DNA of 64,000 nt, from assembly GCA_008729055.1 (NCBI GenBank), contig SDUX01000005.1:2538955-2602954 (forward strand), in the 5' to 3' direction. The translations under genes and the position numbers were made by a program. The stretch's first letter is position 1, and every line of letters begins with the position of its first letter. Below the pieces are notes generated by a model that saw nothing but the letters and a program-made list of their open reading frames with translations, was not told the DNA's origin and made no database searches. The DNA is from Pyropia haitanensis. Lineage: Eukaryota > Rhodophyta > Bangiophyceae > Bangiales > Bangiaceae. Below are positions 9,151 through 20,080 of this stretch, one piece after another.

Positions 9151-11890
9151 TCAGATGCCAGCGCGGTGGCCATTGCCATCACCAGGAGAGGGTGGCGCAG
9201 CTACCGCAGCGCTCCTAAAAGAGGGGAGAGGACCGCCAGACCAGGGTGCCGCCGGCGCTCCCATTAAGTGCTGGCTACCGGGCTGGAACGGCTGGGACAT
9301 CTCAGACGCCCAGTTCGGTGGGAGCGGCCAACCAGGGGGGCAAAAGCCTGCTGGCGCACCAAACCCGAAGTGGGCCGTTGGCGGCGGATCCGCACTGGTC
9401 CCCCCGACGCCCTGCAGCCGCCCGACCCGTTCCGCCGACAATTCCGCCATCAAAGCGCGGTTCCGCTGTCGCAGTACCTCGTTTTCCAACTCGAGGATGC
9501 GACGAGCGGCTACCGTTGCAGCGGCTGCGGCCTCCGCGGCAGGAGCTCCCACGGCCTTCCGCTTCCGGGGCCGACGCGACCAGAGAGTGGGGGGCTCCAG
9601 GAGCCCGTTGTCGCTGTCCCCCCCGTCGACTGCGGCAGGTGCGTCTCGGCCGGAGCTGGCCCTCCCACGCTTTTGCCGCCGCGCCGCTTTCCGCCGCTCC
9701 GCCAGGATGCCGCACTCGAAGGAGGTGTGCGCCCCCGCGGCGCGGCCGGACTCCATCTCCTCAACGTCCTTGGTGCCCACGAGCTTGGCGCCGGACATGG
9801 CCACCATCAGCGGCTGCCGCCGCCCACAGAGCTTGTACACCCGCTCATGCAGCGACTCCTCAACGTTGGTCGTTGACGACGCCGCCGCGCGCTGGACAGC
9901 GTGCGCCGTGTAGAAGGCGGGACAAAACGCGGGCGTAAGGCGAGGGTTGGCCAGCACCCCCGAGCAGTCCCGCCCCGGCTCCACCTGCGTGACACGCGCG
10001 CGTAGCCGGGCCGCCTCTGGCAAGCTGTAACAAGTCATCAGCTGCCGCATCCAGGCCCGGACCGACGTCGGCGACCGGTCACAAACCCGGGTGGCGTGCG
10101 CAGCGCACCCAAGCAAAATGTTGGATGCGTGCTCGTCGACAGAAGACCCATCGCAGCCGACAGCCACCAGCGCGTCACACACCCCACCAGCCAAGATGGA
10201 CGAAAAGTCCAGGGTGATACCGATGAGAACACCGGTCCGCATCGCCCGGACTGCTGCTGTGGCAGCGGCCATGTTTTCCTCGGGGTCGCCGTCCGCAGCC
10301 ACCGGTAGCTGCCTAAGTTGGCGTGCCACCGCCACGTGCCAGGAAGCCCAGGTTTTGTTGACCACCAACACGCTCTTGAAGAACAGCTCGTAGCAGGTAC
10401 GCGCCACAATCCGAGTAGCCCGCTGGATGAAAAACCTTGCCAGCGTCAGCCCCCGGTTGTTCATCGTCGCCGTCAGGGCGAGCACGAAAACGTCGCCGTC
10501 CCGCTCCAGGCCCAACGCCTCGACCGACTTATAATACTCATCGGTCTCGATCGCCACGGCCCCGTTGGCCACCAGCCTCACGGCCCCGTCGGTGTAGGCG
10601 GGGAAGATAAAGCCCGTAGTGGGGCCCACAATGGGGGTCTTAAAGTGGGTGTCCCCGGCAGCCAACGCTCGGGTGACCATGCGCAGCGCCCCGTCTCGCC
10701 CAAGCCCCCACGGGTTATTCTTTGCGACCGCCTGTCGGCGCGCGTTGCGCAAGGCGGTCTGAGGGACCGCCGCCGCCAGTCGCCCGTACTCCTCCGCGAG
10801 CCGCTGCCACACGTCCTCCTCCTCCTGAGCCAGAGTCACGTGATGGTGCCCTGCCACCTCTCGGGCTGTCAGCAGCAAGCCACGGGCGGCAACGGTGATG
10901 GGGGGGGGGGGTTGGGAGTGGGCCCCAACGAAGAAAATCAAAAAGCTGCCCGTCATGTAGCGGTTGCCGTCATCCGTCATGGGTGTCCCGATGTAGATGA
11001 CGTTCTCACACAGCGTACTGACCCGCAAGGGTCGCGCGGAGCCCATGTGGACCTTACACTTGTGCCGGGAGCCTGGGGCCTGGATCGTCATGCGTGGCTG
11101 GTCGGACGAGATACCACCAGGCACATCCAAGGGAGACCTGCATACGAAAAGCAAAAATAACGGGGGACGGTGGAGGGGGAACATAGCGTTGTCGTCAGCC
11201 GCGTGGCCCATATCTTCAATGGAAAAAATGCAAACAATGCACACGCTGGGCCTCCCATCGCGCACACTTAGCATACCTTTTCTCTCGGACCCACGTGCGA
11301 ACGGCGTGCAGGTTGGTGACGTTTGCGAGCGAGCTATTCTTGTGGCCCACGCGGTTTGACGCCGTGTAGCCGGCGCAGCCGAGGAAGGTGCGCCTTGTGG
11401 CCGTCACCGTGACCAGCTTTCCCGGCGGGCGTCGAGGGAGTGCGGCGCAAACCAAGTTGGGGCAATCCCGCTCGTCAATAGGAACAACCACAGTGGCGTA
11501 CTTGTCCCAGGCGCGGCTCAGCGCCTGCTGCTCCGCGTTGGCCCCATCGGTGGCCCCGTTGGCCTCGGCAAACAGCTTCTCGTACGTGGCATAGTTCTCT
11601 TGCGGCCCCCCCCGAACCGACAAATGGGACTTGGCCAAAACTCGGTCGGGGACGAGGTCACACGACTCGATACCCGAGCAAGGATACTGCATCCTGATAT
11701 AGGAGCAAAACCCAAACTGGGGACAGAGGACAGAGCGATACGTACGGCTATGCCCGCTGGGGCTCTTGTAGGCGATAAACGACTTAGGATTGATGGATTT
11801 CTCCACCGACACCACAGGCACCATCGTTAGCACACCCGACGAGTCACCCTGAGAGGTCTGAGGATAGCATGAGACGACCAGCGACTTCAT
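9151..11890 (-). CDS. Mutator-like (MULE) transposase, two exons
   Basis: Exon 1 runs 11890-11277 and exon 2 11137-9151. The 139-bp intron (11276-11138) has donor AAAG|GTATGC and acceptor TTCGTATGCAG|GT. The junction codon AGG (Arg) keeps the frame, giving about 866 residues. A TGA lies in frame two codons upstream of the chosen ATG. Exon 1 has a Cys/His-containing segment (SVLCPQFGFC, later AKSHLSVRGG) of the FLYWCH/WRKY-like DNA-binding kind common in MULEs. Exon 2 has VFVLALTATMNNRG, a segment ARTCYELFFKSVL, then ITLDFSSILAGGVCDAL (second acidic residue, ~D515) followed by the diagnostic GCAAH (548-552), and NVEESLHERVY (candidate catalytic Glu ~632). The first Asp is probably in ETDEYYKS (~404). 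A basic, nuclear-signal-like region and a helix (RRILELENEVLRQRNRALMAEL) precede a Pro/Gly tail. No frame breaks: potentially functional. Confidence 0.75.
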
Positions 11891-12341
11891 GACTCACTCG
11901 GCCGTGAGAGTTCTCTTCCCATTCTTGGGCCCGAGAGAAAGTACCGGCAGGTGCAGGGGGAGGGGGGTGACGACGGGGGAAGGGGACGCCAGCAGGGTGA
12001 TGATTGCCCCAGCCACGGCGGTGCGAGAGGACTGCCCAACGCGGCCAGCCGGCTGGTGGTGATCGGGGTGCGGGGGGGAGCACGTGGTGACGAGAGGGAC
12101 GAGGGGCACCGGAGGTGGTGGGGACGATGACGGCCACCATGGGGGGGACCGCCGTCTGGCGGGGTGCGGTTGCGCGCTCTTTTTCCGTGGGCACGAGAGC
12201 GCGTCTCGGCTGTCCGCCCCAAAAACGCGCGCGCGCGCTTTCAAACGGCCAGGTACCCCGGCAATCTCTCCTCTTTCTTGTGCCCCCTCTTGTTCCCGCT
12301 TCCCCCCCTTCCCCTCCCCCCCCCCCCCCCCCTCCCTCTGC

Positions 12342-12394
12342 ATTACTTCCCTTCATTGACCCTACCGCTTTTAGGGTCAATGCAAGGAAGTAAT
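12342..12394. repeat. 23-bp-arm hairpin next to the right MULE end
   Basis: Arms 12342-12364 and 12372-12394 are reverse complements except at two positions, with a 7-nt loop CCGCTTT. The outer part contains the word GGAAGTAA, which also occurs in the 27-bp repeat 24 bp further right (12418-12444), suggesting that the right end of the element has a repeated, foldable structure. It could instead be a nested MITE remnant or a transcript-terminator-like hairpin; it lies upstream of the start of the transposase gene, so a terminator role for that gene is unlikely. Confidence 0.7.
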
Positions 12395-12485
12395 GTCATA
12401 AATTGGTTCCATACTTACTTCCATCTACGGTTACTTCCTTCCTTGCAGCTTCACACCCCGGTCGCATCTCGATCACGTTCGGTAC

Positions 12486-13502
12486 TTGGCGTCTCGTCCC
12501 CCTTTATCAATAGGGTTGCAGGCCGTGGCGCACGATGCTGCTGGGATTGATCAGACGCTGTCTCCTGGGCCTCGCGCTGGCGCTGCAGTGTCAGCGGCGC
12601 CGGCCGCCAACACCGCACTTCCCGCAGCGCAGGCTCCTGTGACGCCTGCCCTGCCGGCGCTATCCATTAGGCGTTTTGACAGCGCCACAGACGCCAGGTC
12701 GGACGGTTCCGGAGGGCTTCCGGCCAGCGGGTTACCCATCGCGTCAAATGCGCTCGCCGCGGCACTGGCCACCCCCTTTGTCGAGCACGGTGGCCGCTCG
12801 GCCACCGCCAGCGCTGCCGCGACCGCCTCGCCGGCGACCGGCGAGGCCCCGCCCATTGCATCCGCTTTTCTGGGGATGACCGCTTCTCTTCCCCTTACTG
12901 GGCGCGACGGCGGAGCAGCCAACGCGAGCTCGTCCCCGCTCGGGGTGCCCGCCGCGAGGGCCGTCCCGCCCGTTGCGTCGGCTTCGTTGGTCGGCACGCC
13001 TGCTGCCGAAGCCGCCCCGGTCGCCCGGCTTTCTGCTCCCGCCGCGCCATACCCATCCTTCGGGGGTCAGAAAACGAAGGTCAACCAGCGGATCATGAAG
13101 CAACCGGTGCTCCGCAAAGACTTCGACGAGATGCTCGCTGCCATTCGTGGCCACTGGACGACGTGCTGCCCAGAGCGAGGCACCCTTCCTTTGAGTGAGC
13201 TGGTGGCCAGCACCGAGCGTCGAGCCACCATCAAGACGATGCAGGCGTTCAGCTTGAGGGACTCATTTCTGCTGAGCAAGTACAAGAAGCTGGCGGAAGA
13301 GGCTGAGTTTCTGGGGGGCTGGGAAAAGGTTGACGAGTGTGTGAAGGCGGAGCGTGATCGGTGGAATACCGGCGCTTCCACCAGGCCCTGTCATAGGTAT
13401 CACTTTTGGGATCGAGTACGATCCTGGACTTCATGCGCGCAAGCGACTTTGAAGGTTGTGGCCCATTTTTGCATTGCGTACGAGTGCGCAGAAGTTTGTT
13501 GA
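12486..13502 (+). CDS. Unrecognised 338-codon ORF, Ala-rich with a helical C-terminal part
   Basis: The N-terminal ~200 residues are Ala/Pro-rich and uninformative. From about residue 195 the composition becomes that of a normal folded protein: IMKQPVLRKDFDEMLAAIRG, RRATIKTMQAFSLRDSFLL, then KYKKLAEEAEFLGGWEKVDE. The last ~40 residues change character, so a splice donor or frame break near 13385 is possible. It starts 42 bp outside the right 27-bp repeat of the candidate MULE and is divergent from its transposase. I do not recognise a family; a DNA-binding or transposon accessory role is only a guess. Confidence 0.35.
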   Translation: MASRPPLSIGLQAVAHDAAGIDQTLSPGPRAGAAVSAAPAANTALPAAQAPVTPALPALSIRRFDSATDARSDGSGGLPASGLPIASNALAAALATPFVEHGGRSATASAAATASPATGEAPPIASAFLGMTASLPLTGRDGGAANASSSPLGVPAARAVPPVASASLVGTPAAEAAPVARLSAPAAPYPSFGGQKTKVNQRIMKQPVLRKDFDEMLAAIRGHWTTCCPERGTLPLSELVASTERRATIKTMQAFSLRDSFLLSKYKKLAEEAEFLGGWEKVDECVKAERDRWNTGASTRPCHRYHFWDRVRSWTSCAQATLKVVAHFCIAYECAEVC

Positions 13503-15240
13503 GTGTTTCATATCCATAGAAATTCGAGTGTGCAAGTTGCTCATCGGTCGTTTGGGTTTGGATTTTGCGTGATCACGATTACAGGAGAGCACGCTTTTGA
13601 GAGCCGTTGTCAGCCAGAGAAAGAGCGCGCTGTTGGTGCCCTTCTCAGGAGCTCTGAAGGACGGGGTGATGACGTGCTGCCTGAGAGCCGACAGCCGGCG
13701 AGTCTCGGGGGACAGGGCCGTGACAGGACTGTCAGGGCGGCACTCGACCACTGGCACGAAAAGTGTGGTGGCTGGGCGGCGGGTGGGACTGGGCGCGTGT
13801 CGGCCTCGCGGGGTTGGGGGTGCGGCGGGGGTTCGTGTTTGCGTGGGTAAACTTGGGGGATGCTAAACGTGAGCTGCGCGTGATCCCTGTGCGTTAGAGT
13901 CTGCTGGCGGGAGTCTTGCCGGCGGGGGGGAGGGGTGACGGGGGGGGAGGGTGGCGCGTGGAGGCGGCATGTGGTGGCCGCTGCGGTTGAGATGGTGGTT
14001 CTGGGGGCGGCGTTGCCGGTGCAGAGCCGGTCCACCACCCGCGCACCGTCGCCAGCGGGTGTCTACCGCTGCGGGTTAGAATTAAGCGTTCGGGGGTCAG
14101 GATTGCGGAACTGACGATTCAAGCCAGGCGTGTGAAAACCGTTGGGGAGCCTGAGCGGATCTTAATGTTGTGACATCGTCTGTCAAGACTTCACGCAGTG
14201 CAATCTTTGTATGCTCATTGTGGACCTGTGCCCTGGGCCCAAAGAATATTATGGCTGTGTCGGACACAATTTGGGATGATTGATATGACTCAATTGGCGA
14301 CGGAGTGTTTTTTTTGGCGTGCTTAGATAATATCTCAAGTTATGTGCTTGAGAGCTTTGGGGAGCCTGAGACGATTTGAGTGATCAACTGTTGTCGTTCG
14401 ACTGTTCAAGCACTTCACACTTCGTGAGCTTAGTTAGGGAGCAGTTCCCGCGCGAACAACGTCATGTCTGCCATACATTCCTTTCTTCATCTTTAATATG
14501 AATAAGTTGGGTGCAGCGTGATTTCTGGGGTGAGCCGATTCGACAATTGAAGTCATGTGGGTAAGCACCGCTGGGACGCGCAAATTCCAGTTCAATGTTG
14601 AACTTCCATAGGCCACTTTTCCAGGCCATACAATTTTGGTGTGCTCAGCATGGCTTTGCACCCCAGGTGCGAAGAGCGTATTTGCCATCGCGGATTCTTT
14701 TGCGCAATGACGTTGCGACCGCAGCTCTTGTGGACCGATTGATGTTTTGTGTCGCACTGAGTGTGAGCGTAATCCGCATGTGCAGAGCCGAAGAGCATTG
14801 AATCTGCTGTTACTGCGGCCCCGCGTCAAATCAATACAAAATCAGCGTGAGCTTATTCGGCGCGACGCGCACTGGCTGGTTTGAACGACAGGCCCCGTCG
14901 TACTAGCCCAGTCCAGGTCATTGGCAACATCCGCTGCATGTACAGACTGACCGTCATCATTGGCTGTGCTCAATTGAGCGGGCAAGTTCGCTTTCCACAA
15001 CGATGGCTGAAACGACACCGAGGTCGTCGAATCGAAAGAAAAATCGACGTAAATCAACTCTGTAATAAAAATTGGAGCGCACGCCATCAGCTGTCAAAAC
15101 GATGACTTTAAGTCGCGCAAAAAAAAGCGCTGCTGCCAGGCAAGTTCTCAAAAACCAATAAGAAATTGCGCGAACATAAGCGCGTGATGTTTATTTGTTA
15201 AGGACAGCGTACGATACACAAGGGTCTCTGGGATGGACAA
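13503..15240. other. No gene recognised; degenerate duplications
   Basis: Mostly AT-richer unique sequence. A weakly conserved duplication is visible (TTGGGGAGCCTGAGCGGATC near 14142 and TTGGGGAGCCTGAGACGATT near 14356). A segment near 13395 (TATCACTTTTGGGATCGAGT) resembles one near 15369 (TATCATTTTTGGACGTGAGT), which may mark two ends of a small non-autonomous element. No coding signal was seen. Confidence 0.35.
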
Positions 15241-15358
15241 CTGGGTCGGCTGGACGTCACGCCCCACCGGATCACGCTGACCGAAGAAGCCAAGCCGATC
15301 AGGTCCCAACCGTACCGCACCGGACTCCATCACCGAGACCATATACGGGACCAGGGCC
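15241..15358 (+). pseudogene. Ty3/gypsy reverse-transcriptase N-terminal fragment
   Basis: A short open stretch reads TPHRITLTEEAKPIRSQPYR, the conserved HxIxL...KPIRxxPYR segment just upstream of the RT fingers in gypsy elements. It ends at a TGA. The RT of the element at 17.4-20.1 kb, on the same strand, lacks this part. The two pieces could be remains of one element separated by about 2.1 kb of other sequence with some RT codons lost. It could equally be an independent fragment. Confidence 0.6.
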
Positions 15359-15589
15359 TACGATGAGTATCATTTTTGGACGTGAGTATGATCTGGACGT
15401 CAACGTTTGCATCTGGGTACATTCTGAAGTTTGTCTCGCATCTCGAGTATGGATACGTCAAGATACTCAACAATTTAATACTGCGTACCCACTCATCTAC
15501 TTTTAGAAATTCAATACGAGCTACTTGTAGGGTTTGTTAATGTTAGTATCTCACAGCATCTGTTCGATCTGATTGGCGCAAGTGCACTA

Positions 15590-16118
15590 AGGGCACGTCC
15601 TGCAATGTGACCATCGCTCGATCTTCGCCCATATTTGTGCCACGTGGCTCCGTTGGTCGCAGAACGGCGCGTCTTGCGTCTCGCAGCAATGTCGGATGAC
15701 CAACGGGATGCGAAAACGGCCGTATGTGGCCAATATACTTCGATGTAGTTGTTTCAAGTCGTCAGTGCCACGTTTAGTTCTCGTTGGTCCTGCGACTATC
15801 GGGGTGACCAACTCGACCCTGTTTGGTCATCCCGATAGTCGCAGACCATCCATTTTGGTCACACGGGACCCCCGTGGGACCTGAATCAGACGCGCCACGT
15901 GGCGTTTTTAACCACATTCTGTTCTCGTTGGCTCCTGGTTCGGAAAAGTAGCCCCGGTCTCGGCTGCAACTACAGTGCGTTTTTGACGCCCTCCCGTCAT
16001 GCCCGATAGTGTCGCGACTATCCGTATAGTCCACCAATCAAAAGCCCCCACGTAAGCACACGTGGCATCCTTAAATGGTCATTTTAGACCGTTGGTCCCA
16101 CATTGCAGGACGTGCCCT
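15590..16118. mobile_element. 529-bp MITE with TA target duplication
   Basis: Terminal inverted repeats begin AGGGCACGTCCTGCAATGTG at 15590 and, inverted, end at 16118, with 20 matching positions. Both sides are flanked by TA (15588-15589 and 16119-16120), the target duplication of the Tc1/mariner/IS630 superfamily. The interior has no coding frame but contains a second palindrome around 15790-15843 built on TGCGACTATCGGG, and a third partial copy of GACTATC near 16010-16035. It is a non-autonomous element. The IS630/Tc1-type transposases elsewhere in the window could belong to the same superfamily, but no matching TIR was found beside them. Confidence 0.8.
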
Positions 16119-16120
16119 TA

Positions 16121-17440
16121 GGAGCGGGGACAAGGGTTTCGGCCTCCCCTTCGGGGCTCAGCCACCGTCCGCCGGCTCGCGCGGGGCGTACCCACCTCAC
16201 ATCTCCCCGACATGCTTGTCATACGCCGCCTCCCCGCGGGGCGAGAGGTAGCCCTCTGCCTCACTGATGGGCGGTGACCCCCGGGGGGCCCGCGAAAGCG
16301 GCTGCCCCTCGTGGGGTGAGAGGGCAAGGATCCAGACGCGCCGCCTTGAGGCACGAGGAGGTGCGGTCAAGCAAGCCCGCCGGGGGGCTTTCTCGCTGCT
16401 GGCGTGGCGGAAGGGGCTTCTTCGGGGAGCGCCCTCATCCCTGCCCCCGCTGCTGCCTCAGGGGCACTACGCTTCCTGCCGCCGCCCCCGCCATCGCTGC
16501 TGCCGCTGCCGCGCGCCCCCTAGCAGTTACCATACAGCCGTGACGCGCGCCGGCGCCACCCCAGTGTTAACACGCCCCCCTGCCGCCGCGCCGTACCTCT
16601 CGCCTCCTGGGGTCGCATTCCCGGAACACACAGAAGCACCACCGCCATTTGGGGCTCGCCCCTGAACCGGGCGTTCACCGCGAGGTCCGCCGCCCTTCTG
16701 CTTTCCCCCCCTGGCGCCACGTTCGCCCGGAAGTGCACCCACAGCACTTCTTTGGAGCGTATTCAGCCCCCTTTCTCCGCTTTTCCCTCCTCCTGTCCAA
16801 CCCCACCCTGTCATCCCCATCCGCCCTTCACTGTCCCCCAGCGCAAAGAGATTGCGGGATAGCGGCTGCAGGTTCTGACCACTGGGTCCCCAGCATCCTC
16901 AGCTCATTCAATCCACTCAGGGCGCTCTTGCATCAAGTGACTGAATCCTCTGCACGACAGTAGCACCACGAACGTGCTTTTTGAAGGTGCCCGTCAAGAG
17001 CAGTCAGTGGGACCCTTCTGTTCTGGCTCAGACCAACGATATTGAAAAAGCGCTGGCTGTCACCGCTCTCAGGACTGAGAGCACCTCATGGCGCCATCAG
17101 CCCAGTCGAGGCGCCCGTTGAAATACCCACGAGTGCTCGCCTGGCTTCTGCGCCGACGGTCCGACGGATGGCTTGAGGCCAAAGCAAGCAAAAGACTACA
17201 GCTCGTGGCAACGTCTGAATTGAACTGGAGCGAGCGCTGACCAAAAATACTAACAGCCGGACGGCGTCCGGTCTTTCTCATTCAATACTCACTCACTCCT
17301 CCTATTTGTAGGTATTACCAGGAAACTTTTTACGATACCGAGTATACTCTGGGCTTCGAAAACGCCCATGTGTATGAGTATACTTTTATCCACACCCACA
17401 ATAACACTCACTCGCCATATACCCATGGTAGGCTCTGGTG
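16121..17440. other. No gene recognised
   Basis: GC-rich flank with short frames only. 16140-16420 has repeated CCCCGC/GGGGCG palindromic words. 17290-17400 is AT-richer with repeated GAGTATACT words. Nothing identifies the missing middle of the reverse transcriptase that would be expected here if the fragments on either side were once joined. Confidence 0.4.
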
Positions 17441-17443
17441 TGA

Positions 17444-20080
17444 GGGACGCCAGCGCCACGTTCTGGTCGTGACCACGGCAGGAGCACAGCACCTTTTGGT
17501 CTGACGAACGCACCGGCCACGTTCCAAAGAGCCATTGACATGATACTGGCCGGGGTCAAATGGAAAACGTGTCTCGTGTACCTGGACGACATCATCGTCT
17601 TCTCCCGGAACCCTGAGGAACACTTGGCCCACCTGGACGAGATCTTTGGGCTCCTTGCTCGGGCCGGTGTATCCCTTAAGGCTACCAAGTGTTTCCTGTT
17701 CCACGAAGAAGTGGAGTATCTGGGTCACATTGTGGGACGGGGGCTCGTCCGGGTCAACGACAAGAACCTTGTGGGTCTACGGGAAGCACGGACCCCACGG
17801 ACCAAGAGGGACCTGAGGAGTTTCTTAGGGATGTGTACCGTGTACCGTCGGTTCGTCCGTGACTACGCCAAGGTGGCCCGACCCCTTCTGGCTCTTACGA
17901 GTTCCAAGGTCCCCGACCCTCTGCCCCCGTTCACCGAGGAACAGATGGCCGCGTTCCGGGATCTGAAGTACCGACTGACCCATACGCCCATTCTGGCCCT
18001 ACCAAAACGCACGGGCCACTATATCGTGGATACGGATGCCAGCGCCACTCAGGTCGGCTGTGTACTGTTACAGGACCAAGGGGACGGGGCCTATTTGCCC
18101 GTGGGACACTGGAGCCGGGTCCTGACCTCCGCGGAACGAAACTACAGTACCACGGAACGAGAGTGCCTAGCGGTCGTGTGGGCCCTGTTTCTCCTTCGTC
18201 CCTATCTTCTCGGGACCCGTTTCGCGGTACGTACGGACCACACGGCACTGAAATGGATGTTACATATGGACGGGGCCCATGGACGACTGGCCCGATGGCG
18301 CCTCAGGCTCGCAGAGTTCCAGTATAGCGTGGAATCCAGACCGGGTCAGCACCGCCACGCGGCGGACGTGATGTCTCGCCTGGCTACGACTGGGGACGAT
18401 AAGGGCCCCATACCAGACGAGATCCCGACCCTACTGACCCTGGCTAACTTTGTCCAGGGCTGGGTGGCGCCCACGTTCAAGTCGGATCGAAGGTACCCGC
18501 CCCTGACGGTCCCACGGATCATTAAGGCCCAAGAAGAGGACCAGCGGTGCCGGGAACTAAGGCGAGAAATGAACCGAGATACCAACTCCAGGTACGGAAT
18601 AACGCCGGAGGGCCTACTGGTACGCTTTGCCCCACTGGATCGTTCGGTTCAGATCGTGGTCCCCAAGTCCCTACAACGAGAGGTCATGGTCCTGGAACAC
18701 GAGCCGGGACACGCTGGACACCCTGGGGTAAACAAGATGTATGCATCCATGAGACGGGGTTTTTATTGGGAAACTATGATCGCCGACGTGTACGCGTTCG
18801 TTTCCGCGTGTCCCGCCTATTCCAAGGGGCGGATCCAAGGACGCCGGCGTACCAACGCTCTGAAACTGTTCCCCGCCACGGAGCCCTTCACGGATGTGTG
18901 TCTGGATCTCCTGGGACCCCTTCCAGAAACGGTCAGAGGGAACGTGTCCCTTTTGGTTATTGTGGACCGGTTTACCAAGTTGACCCGAGTGGTTCCCATC
19001 GACCGTGAGGACGCGGACACCGTTGCTTCCGCGTTCCTGGATACCTGGGTCGCATCATATGGACCCCCGGATACATTATTGACGGACAATGGGACCCAGT
19101 TGACGTCCGTGCACTTCCGTGGGGTCTGCAGTCTCCTTGGGATCAAGCATGTCATGTCGACCACGTACCATCCCCAGACCCAGGGCCAGGTGGAACGATA
19201 CAACAGAACCATCGTGGCCCAGTTACGCACGTACGTGGAGGACCACCAGGACCGATGGGACGAACTGGTCTCTGTGTTAACCGTGGCCTACAATTCTCGG
19301 CCCCAACAGAGTACCGGGGTGGCCCCATTGGAGTTTGTGACCCCCGACCGGGTCCGTACGTTCGTTCTGGACCGTCTCCCCGAGTCCCCGTACCCAAAGA
19401 AGTTCACAGGGGATCCACGCCAGGTACGAGAGGCCCGACGGGCCCATCTGAGGGACCTTGCGTTCCGGGTCCGTAAGAACCTTGACCTGGCCCAGAAACG
19501 ATACAAACGGGGATACGATAAGAGGGTTTTACCGGCCAACCAGGACCTACGGACCGGGGACTGGGTCTACATTGACACGCACGACAAGGACCGTAAGAAA
19601 CTGGACCAGCGTGCCAAGGGGCCCTATCGGATCGTGAGCAGGGACACCCATACCTTTACGGTTCTGGACGGGAACACACTGGAACGGGTGAGCAGTGACC
19701 ACGTGGCCCGGGCACCCACACCCGCGGGCCAGATGGACTGCTCGTCTGTGTTACGTGGACCCCAGAAACCGGTCGTCCCTTACGATCATGCGGATACGGG
19801 GTACAGCTTTGTCTGGGAACGGTTCGTGGGGCACGACCGAGACGAGAATGGTGACCTTTGGCTCCGGGTCCGCTGGTGGGGATACAATGAGACAGAGGAT
19901 ACGTGGGAACCAGCCTATAAGTTCGACAGGACCAAGGTGACCCAATACTGCCACCGTGTCGGGACCCAGCCACCCATGTTGGAAGAAGTGGCCATGGTCC
20001 TGATGGAACCCTTCAAGGCCATTTATTCCGTCTGGCCCTGGAACTTGGACCCCGGTGCCGACCTCTGTCCTCGCGGTTGA
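17444..20080 (+). pseudogene. Ty3/gypsy chromovirus-like pol (RT C-half, RNase H, integrase, chromodomain), 5'-truncated
   Basis: Homology begins near 17490 with PFGLTNAPATFQRAID and continues in one frame to TGA at 20078-20080. Counting from codon 17540: RT active site VYLDDIIVF (13-21), connection and RNase H (YIVDTDASATQ ~160-172, TERECLAVVWAL, DHTALKW), zinc-binding region of integrase (HEPGHAGHPG ~385, CPAYSKG ~423), integrase core with D (CLDLLGPLP ~452), D (LTDNGTQ ~513) and E (QVERYNRT ~550), and a C-terminal chromodomain-like module (WLRVRWWGYNETEDTWEP ~775-790). The second Cys of the HHCC finger is replaced by Tyr (CPAY). Gag, protease and the RT fingers/palm start are missing, and no LTR was recognised. 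The remaining frame has no stop, which points to a fairly recent copy. Chromodomains target integration to modified histones in chromoviruses. Confidence 0.9.

Larger units (their letters stand above)
6443..12444. mobile_element. Candidate Mutator-like element delimited by a 27-bp inverted repeat
   Basis: A 27-bp sequence at 6443-6469 (starts AAGGAAGGAAGTAACCGTAG) is found exactly, in inverse orientation, at 12418-12444. The interval of about 6.0 kb contains the intact two-exon MULE-type transposase gene (9151-11890) near its right side. Between 6540 and 9150 there is mainly C/G-rich repetitive sequence, including the three-unit tandem repeat at 6836-7260. No convincing 8-10 bp target-site duplication is visible next to the repeats, and identity ends after 27 bp, whereas many MULEs have longer ends. 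The pairing is clear; that it marks the element boundaries is inference. Confidence 0.45.

Noticed and set aside
9204..9600. Continuation of the MULE gene beyond 9151
   Set aside because: The frame ends at a stop at 9151-9153 after a Pro/Gly tail; the following C-rich sequence has no protein-like content.
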